Positions 60,196-64,000 of a stretch of 64,000 nt of DNA are shown here, one piece after another. The stretch covers positions 4,765-68,764 of the forward strand of contig JARKQG010000134.1 in assembly GCA_029974035.1 (NCBI GenBank), in the 5' to 3' direction. The position numbers were made by a program, and so were the translations under genes. Numbering within the stretch: position 1 is the stretch's first letter; every line of letters begins with the position of its first letter. A model generated the notes under the pieces. That model was not told the origin of the DNA, did not search any database, and saw nothing but the letters and a program-made list of their open reading frames with translations. This stretch comes from Eubacteriales bacterium (GTDB taxonomy: Bacteria; Bacillota_A; Clostridia; Christensenellales; Aristaeellaceae).

Positions 60196-60224
60196 GCCCG
60201 GGTATCAAAGGACGATACCCGGGC
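60196..60224 (-). terminator. Intercistronic hairpin after the sugar-binding protein gene
   Basis: GCCCGGGTATC/GATACCCGGGC (60196-60206 and 60214-60224), 11-bp perfect stem, 7-base loop, no T run. Likely stabilises the binding-protein mRNA or reduces read-through to the permeases. Confidence 0.7.
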
Positions 60225-60243
60225 ATCGGTCCGCTTTCCGGGG

Positions 60244-61548
60244 TCAGCCCGCGCGATATTCGTCGATGGCCTTCTGGATGGTGGCGGCGGTATCCTCGGC
60301 GCTGGCGCCCAGCATCATGTCGAGGATGGCGTTGCGGGAAACATCCACCAGCGACGGGCAGGTATCGTAGTCAAAGTACTCTCCGCCGGATTTGGTGATG
60401 GTGTTGGTGTAGGCGATCATGTCGGAGAACAGCCTGGGCGCGTCCGCCGGGGCCTCGGTGTTCTTGTAGGGGGCGACGCGCATCGCGGCGGACATGCGCT
60501 CCTGAATGGCCTCGGGCGTGGTCATAAACTTGACCAGCTCGATCGTCGCATCCTTCTGCGCGTCGCTCATTGTGCCGGAGATCATCCAGCCGGAGGTGTA
60601 GATCACGCGGGTGTCGGCGTATTCCGGCTTGTCGGAGAAGGACGGGAAGGGAAAGAAGCTGATGTCGTCCTTGATCTCGGACTCGGAGGCCAGGATCTCC
60701 GGGATGATGGGGCTGCTGTGGGAGATCATCGCGACTTCGCCGGTCAGAAACTGGTTCATCTGGGTATTGTAGTCCATGCCCTCAAAGCCTTCGGCAAACG
60801 TGCCCTTTGCCTTGAGGTCCTTGGTGATCTTTAGGCATTCCACCACGTCGGCGTCGGTCCACTTCTTCTCGCCCGTACCCAGCGCGATGACGCCTTCCAG
60901 GCCCACGCGCTTGAACAGGATGTTGTTGAAGATGTGCCCCATGACCCAGGTGTTCTTGCCGCCGACGCCAAAGGGCGTGATGCCCGCCGCGACCAGCTTG
61001 TCGATCGCCGCGTACAGCTCGTCCATCGTCTTCGGGGTTTCGGTGATGCCTGCCTTCTCAAAGAGCTTGGTGTTGTAGAACACCGCGTCGACGTTCAGCT
61101 CATTGGGCAGCGCATAGATGCCCTTGGCGCCGTAGCTGTCCAGGCGGTAGGTATCCAGCGCGCCGTCCAGGAACGTGCCGGCCCAGTCCGGGTCCGCGGC
61201 GAGCACGTCGGTCAGGTCGAGCAGCACGCCGTTTTTGGCCCACTCCGTCAGGCCCGCGATGGCGGGATAGTAAAAGATGCTGGGCGTTTCGCCGGTGGAA
61301 ATGGCCACCTTGAGCTTGTTGTTGTAGGCGGCCTCCTCGTAAATCGAATCGTTCTGCACGGTGACGTTCGGGTTGGCCGCCATAAAGGCGGCAATCTGAC
61401 TTTCATACACCTTCGCAATGGGCGTGTCGCCGCTGTCGCGGCTCATGAAGGTGATGGTCACCTTTTCCTCGGCGTACGCGGCGGCACACAGCAGCGTCGC
61501 CAGAAGCACCAGCGCAAGAAGAAAGGAAATACGCCTGATCAGTTTCAT
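60244..61548 (-). CDS. Carbohydrate-binding protein of the MalFG-type transporter
   Basis: 434 residues, extracellular solute-binding family 1. Signal peptide ending AAAYAEEK, Cys before it is not in a lipobox. TITFMSRDSGDTPIAKVYESQIAAFMAANPNV, YALPNELNVDAVFYNTKLFEKAGI, GEVAMISHSSP and ATIELVKFMTTPEAIQE are typical. It follows the glycoside hydrolase gene and should bind a product of that enzyme or its glycan. Confidence 0.9.
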   Translation of the reverse strand: MKLIRRISFLLALVLLATLLCAAAYAEEKVTITFMSRDSGDTPIAKVYESQIAAFMAANPNVTVQNDSIYEEAAYNNKLKVAISTGETPSIFYYPAIAGLTEWAKNGVLLDLTDVLAADPDWAGTFLDGALDTYRLDSYGAKGIYALPNELNVDAVFYNTKLFEKAGITETPKTMDELYAAIDKLVAAGITPFGVGGKNTWVMGHIFNNILFKRVGLEGVIALGTGEKKWTDADVVECLKITKDLKAKGTFAEGFEGMDYNTQMNQFLTGEVAMISHSSPIIPEILASESEIKDDISFFPFPSFSDKPEYADTRVIYTSGWMISGTMSDAQKDATIELVKFMTTPEAIQERMSAAMRVAPYKNTEAPADAPRLFSDMIAYTNTITKSGGEYFDYDTCPSLVDVSRNAILDMMLGASAEDTAATIQKAIDEYRAG

Positions 61549-61593
61549 GGGAATCCTCCTTTGTGTTATTGATCGGACCCGCCGCCCGGCGGA

Positions 61594-63597
61594 TCAGTCG
61601 GTCCCAAACTCCACGGTCAGCATCCTGTGCCCGTTGATCTCGGGCACCTTGAAGCGCAGCGCGTTCCCGTCCATTTCAAACGCCAGATCCGCCCCCTCGG
61701 GTGCCAGCCTCACGCGGACAACCTGCTTGGGCACCGTCATCCAAACCGACAGGCCGCTCAGCGGATACCGGTTGTCGATGATGTCCAGCGTCGCGCACTT
61801 GCGCTCGGGCATGTAGTGCAGCAGGTGTACCACCCAGCGGTTTTCGGCGTCCTGCGCCATGATGTTTGTAATCAGGCTCGTCGGGCCGTCGTGCGCCATT
61901 AGCGGGCCGGGCATCAGCATGCGAATCGCGTTTCGCACCAGCTTTTTGACCCACGGAACCGCGCTCGTCTGGTACTGTGCAAAGATCGGGTGGATAAAGT
62001 ACAGCCCGGCGGCGCTTTGAATGACCGCGGGATACGAGGCTTTGCCGGACGAGGGCGAGTGCAGATGCGAACAGAAGTGTTCCCACGTTCGGTTGAATAC
62101 CGGTTCGATTGCGGGCAGCAGCACTTCGCCTCCGGGCGCCGCTTCGACGAGCGCGCCCCTCATGTACATGACGTGCTCGCTTTCCGGCATCCCCTCGCCG
62201 ATGGCGCCCCTGGGGATGATGAAATCAGGGCTGAAGGGCGCCTCGCCCTTGTAGAGGGCGCCAAGATTTGTCCGGAATGCCTTTCCGTGCTCGTCGAGGC
62301 CCGCCCGAAAGCTTGCGATCAGCTTCCCGCCGCGCGCGGCAAATGCGTCCAGCTTTTCCTTCAGCGCTTCGCTGGCCGGGATCGTGTCCGGCAGGATCAG
62401 GAGCCTGTATTTGCCAAGGTCGGACTGGCTGTCGATCAGGTCAAACTGGACGGAAAGCTCCATGAGCAGCCGCGCCGCGCCTTCCGTTGCCTTGGGAATG
62501 ACGCCCGCGCCCGCCTTGTCGTGGAATTCCTCCTCGGTAAAAATCGCGGCTTCGACGACCGGCCGGATGCCCCTGCACCAGGGTTCCTTCCTTTCGATGT
62601 CGCCGTACAGCTCGCCGATCTGCTCGTACATGTAGGGGTTGAGCACGCCGGACGGGTGCATCTGGTCGCCGATGATGCACTTGCAGCCGTTGGCGAGCAT
62701 GTTGTAGCATTCGAACTCCAGCGCCTCCTTGTTGCGGAAGGAGTGGAAATCGCCCCGTTCGGTGTAAAAGCGCCCGGTCATCCCCAGGCATTCCTTCCCG
62801 AAATTCCGGTTGTACTTGGCGCAGATCGGAAAATCCATGTAGCCCCATTCGCCGCCGGGCAGCGATTCAAACGCATAATAGGTATAGGCGTCCTGGACGG
62901 GCTTCTCCCGCACGCCCACGTGCCCCTTATTGTAAAAGATGTTGAACGACGGGTTGACCGCCCGCACAAAGGCAGACATGTCCTCGACAAAGTCTTTGTA
63001 GGTAATGAGCGAGAAGCGCGCGCGATCCTCCGGGTTTTTGGGGTCCAGACCGAGCGCGCGCATCTTGCCAATGCAGGTGGAGCAGCAGCATTCGGTGATG
63101 AACGCCGCGTCAAACCAGACGCCCTCCGCGGCAATCGTCCGGATGACCTCCCCAAACTGGGCCTTCAAAAAATCACGGTAACCGGTGTTGACGCACAGGT
63201 TTTTGTAAAACCCGGCTTCAAAGTACTTCGTCTTTTTGTAGTCCTGCAGCGCGCCGTCCTCGTCGATGCAGATCCATTCCGGGTGCAGATCCGCGACGCG
63301 CTTATCCCAGCACACCGTGGTGTACAGGTTGACGTCGATGCCGCGCCGATGGCAGGCTTCCGCCTGGTGCTCGAGCAGCCTGCGGTCGCCGAGATGGGGA
63401 TGCACGGCTTCGGGGAACAGCTTGGAATCGTAATAGAGCATGCCGTGATGGCCGCGGGAAAACAGCGTCACGGAGTCGACGTGGGCGCACTTCAAGGTTT
63501 CGGCAAAGGCATCGGGATCAAACATCGATGCGACGCCCTCGATCTGCTCGCTCGTATGGAAATCCAAATGAATATGACGGCCGCCGTAAGCGCTCAT
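61594..63597 (-). CDS. Glycoside hydrolase-like protein (GHL6/beta-galactosidase trimerisation type)
   Basis: 667 residues. RHIHLDFHTSEQIEGVASMFDPDAFAETLKCAHVDSVTLFSRGHHGMLYY is the start of a TIM barrel like GHL6/GH42-related proteins, with VCWDKRVADLHPEWICID, GVWFDAAFITECCCSTC and YMDFPICAKYNRNFGKECLGMTGRFYTERGDFH. A beta-galactosidase trimerisation-like part follows (YRLLILPDTIPASEALKEKLDAFAARGGKLIASF) and a C-terminal beta domain. No signal peptide, so it is cytosolic. No ribosome-binding site precedes the ATG (63597), which lies next to insertion-sequence DNA. It is first in the transporter operon. Confidence 0.8.
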   Translation of the reverse strand: MSAYGGRHIHLDFHTSEQIEGVASMFDPDAFAETLKCAHVDSVTLFSRGHHGMLYYDSKLFPEAVHPHLGDRRLLEHQAEACHRRGIDVNLYTTVCWDKRVADLHPEWICIDEDGALQDYKKTKYFEAGFYKNLCVNTGYRDFLKAQFGEVIRTIAAEGVWFDAAFITECCCSTCIGKMRALGLDPKNPEDRARFSLITYKDFVEDMSAFVRAVNPSFNIFYNKGHVGVREKPVQDAYTYYAFESLPGGEWGYMDFPICAKYNRNFGKECLGMTGRFYTERGDFHSFRNKEALEFECYNMLANGCKCIIGDQMHPSGVLNPYMYEQIGELYGDIERKEPWCRGIRPVVEAAIFTEEEFHDKAGAGVIPKATEGAARLLMELSVQFDLIDSQSDLGKYRLLILPDTIPASEALKEKLDAFAARGGKLIASFRAGLDEHGKAFRTNLGALYKGEAPFSPDFIIPRGAIGEGMPESEHVMYMRGALVEAAPGGEVLLPAIEPVFNRTWEHFCSHLHSPSSGKASYPAVIQSAAGLYFIHPIFAQYQTSAVPWVKKLVRNAIRMLMPGPLMAHDGPTSLITNIMAQDAENRWVVHLLHYMPERKCATLDIIDNRYPLSGLSVWMTVPKQVVRVRLAPEGADLAFEMDGNALRFKVPEINGHRMLTVEFGTD

Positions 63598-63639
63598 TGA
63601 AAGCATGGCTGGCGAAGGACTGCAGCACATGAGATAATA

Positions 63640-64000
63640 CACAACGGAAGACTTGAAAAACTATAAGTTGAAAAACTTGAAATACGAAGAACCTGTATCG
63701 AGTTTTCAAAGTCGGAGTGATTCAAGTTTTTAGAGATTTGCCGAGCGGCAAGCCGTTGTGGGGTGAGAGCGTGAACGTCAATCAGGCAAAGCGAGCCGTG
63801 CGGCTTCGGGAATGGTCGCAGATGATACAGGATCGACAGGACAGCGGTATGACGGTAAGAACGTGGTGCGAGCGTAATGGGATAAAAGAGGCGAAGTACT
63901 ATTATGGGCTGAGCCAAGTACGAAAAGCGGTATTGGCGGGGTTCAACCCGGAACTGCCTGAAGCGAAGGAACAACCCAAGCTGGTAAGGGTGGATATGGC
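63640..64000 (+). mobile_element. IS66-family insertion sequence, left end (partial)
   Basis: DNA from about here is much less GC-rich than the rest and carries the TnpA-like gene. An 11-bp inverted repeat AAAAACTTGAA/TTCAAGTTTTT (63671-63681, 63721-63731) and repeated TTGAAAAACT motifs mark the end region; the exact boundary and target duplication could not be set. The element continues beyond the window. Confidence 0.55.
63771..64000 (+). CDS. IS66-family accessory protein TnpA-like (partial)
   Basis: 76 residues seen, from a GTG with GGGGTGAGAGC upstream; the gene runs off the window. RLREWSQMIQDRQDSGMTVRTWCERNGIKEAKYYYGLSQVR matches the TnpA accessory protein of IS66 elements, whose helix-turn-helix follows W..I..R..SGMTV..WC..NGI....YYY. 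TnpB and the DDE transposase TnpC would lie further right. Confidence 0.85.
   Translation, partial: MNVNQAKRAVRLREWSQMIQDRQDSGMTVRTWCERNGIKEAKYYYGLSQVRKAVLAGFNPELPEAKEQPKLVRVDM

Noticed and set aside
61594..63642. Upstream start of the glycoside hydrolase at 63642
   Set aside because: Its first 15 residues (MYYLMCC...) are not seen in the family as I know it and lie in sequence that may belong to the IS boundary; the ATG at 63597 begins the conserved fold.

Overview
The window is a visibly GC-rich stretch of a Gram-positive (Clostridia-type Firmicutes) chromosome. The affiliation rests on gene content: YhaM, DUF503, UTRA-type GntR, clostridial two-OB SSB and an IS66-type element. Shine-Dalgarno sites are AGGAGG-like and promoters match the sigma-A consensus. 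Genes are tightly packed, with many ATGA, TAATG and TGATG overlaps. The four ABC solute-binding proteins carry ordinary AxA signal peptides without a lipobox, although one canonical lipoprotein is present. No tRNA or rRNA gene was seen.

Layout. (1) 1-7371: the end of a Mu-like prophage. The minus strand carries an HTH protein, a Mor activator, a DUF2730-like coiled-coil protein, a winged-helix-like protein, a DUF3486-like small terminase, TerL, an SPP1-like portal, a scaffold and a capsid that runs off the window. A divergent CI/LexA-type repressor faces them. No transposase or integrase lies between repressor and Mor. (2) 7.4-12.9 kb: DUF503, a UroD-like methyltransferase, a Cu/Zn-SOD family protein, an OB-fold lipoprotein, znuBCA and a small His/Cys membrane protein. 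(3) 13.0-19.4 kb: pstSCAB-phoU-phoB-phoR in one run. (4) 19.5-33.1 kb: housekeeping genes (SSB, a catalytically altered SDR, a flavodoxin-like protein, a beta-CASP nuclease, PepT, YhaM, an ApgM-type mutase), a metal block (DtxR, Zn/Cd P-type ATPase, ArsR) and two glycosyltransferases with a DUF218 protein. (5) 33.2-38.9 kb: ROK regulator, radical-SAM activase, glycyl radical enzyme (GRE) and FGGY kinase, a self-contained anaerobic catabolic operon of unknown substrate. (6) 39.1-47.3 kb: alanine dehydrogenase, a ribose-type ABC transporter operon ending in a cupin phosphoglucose isomerase, and an MDR dehydrogenase. (7) 48.0-56.3 kb: a GntR-controlled divergent catabolic locus (phosphotriesterase-like lactonase, shikimate-dehydrogenase-like protein, hydroxyacid dehydrogenase, FGGY kinase and SMP-30 lactonase, against a GldA-like dehydrogenase and KDPG aldolase). 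(8) 56.4-64.0 kb: a Big2 cell-wall protein, a glycoside hydrolase with a two-permease sugar importer, and the start of an IS66-family element.

How the parts work together: regions 5, 6, 7 and 8 each look like a separate carbohydrate-uptake or catabolism module of a fermentative, probably gut or anaerobic, saccharolytic bacterium. Regions 2, 3 and the metal block handle zinc and phosphate homeostasis. Non-coding structure of note: a 160-bp element with 23-bp terminal inverted repeats that starts exactly on the TAG stop codon of two unrelated genes, a six-hairpin intergenic array, five perfect 18-bp repeats in the phage repressor gene, and a 16-bp perfect palindrome at the start of the GldA/KDPG-aldolase operon.
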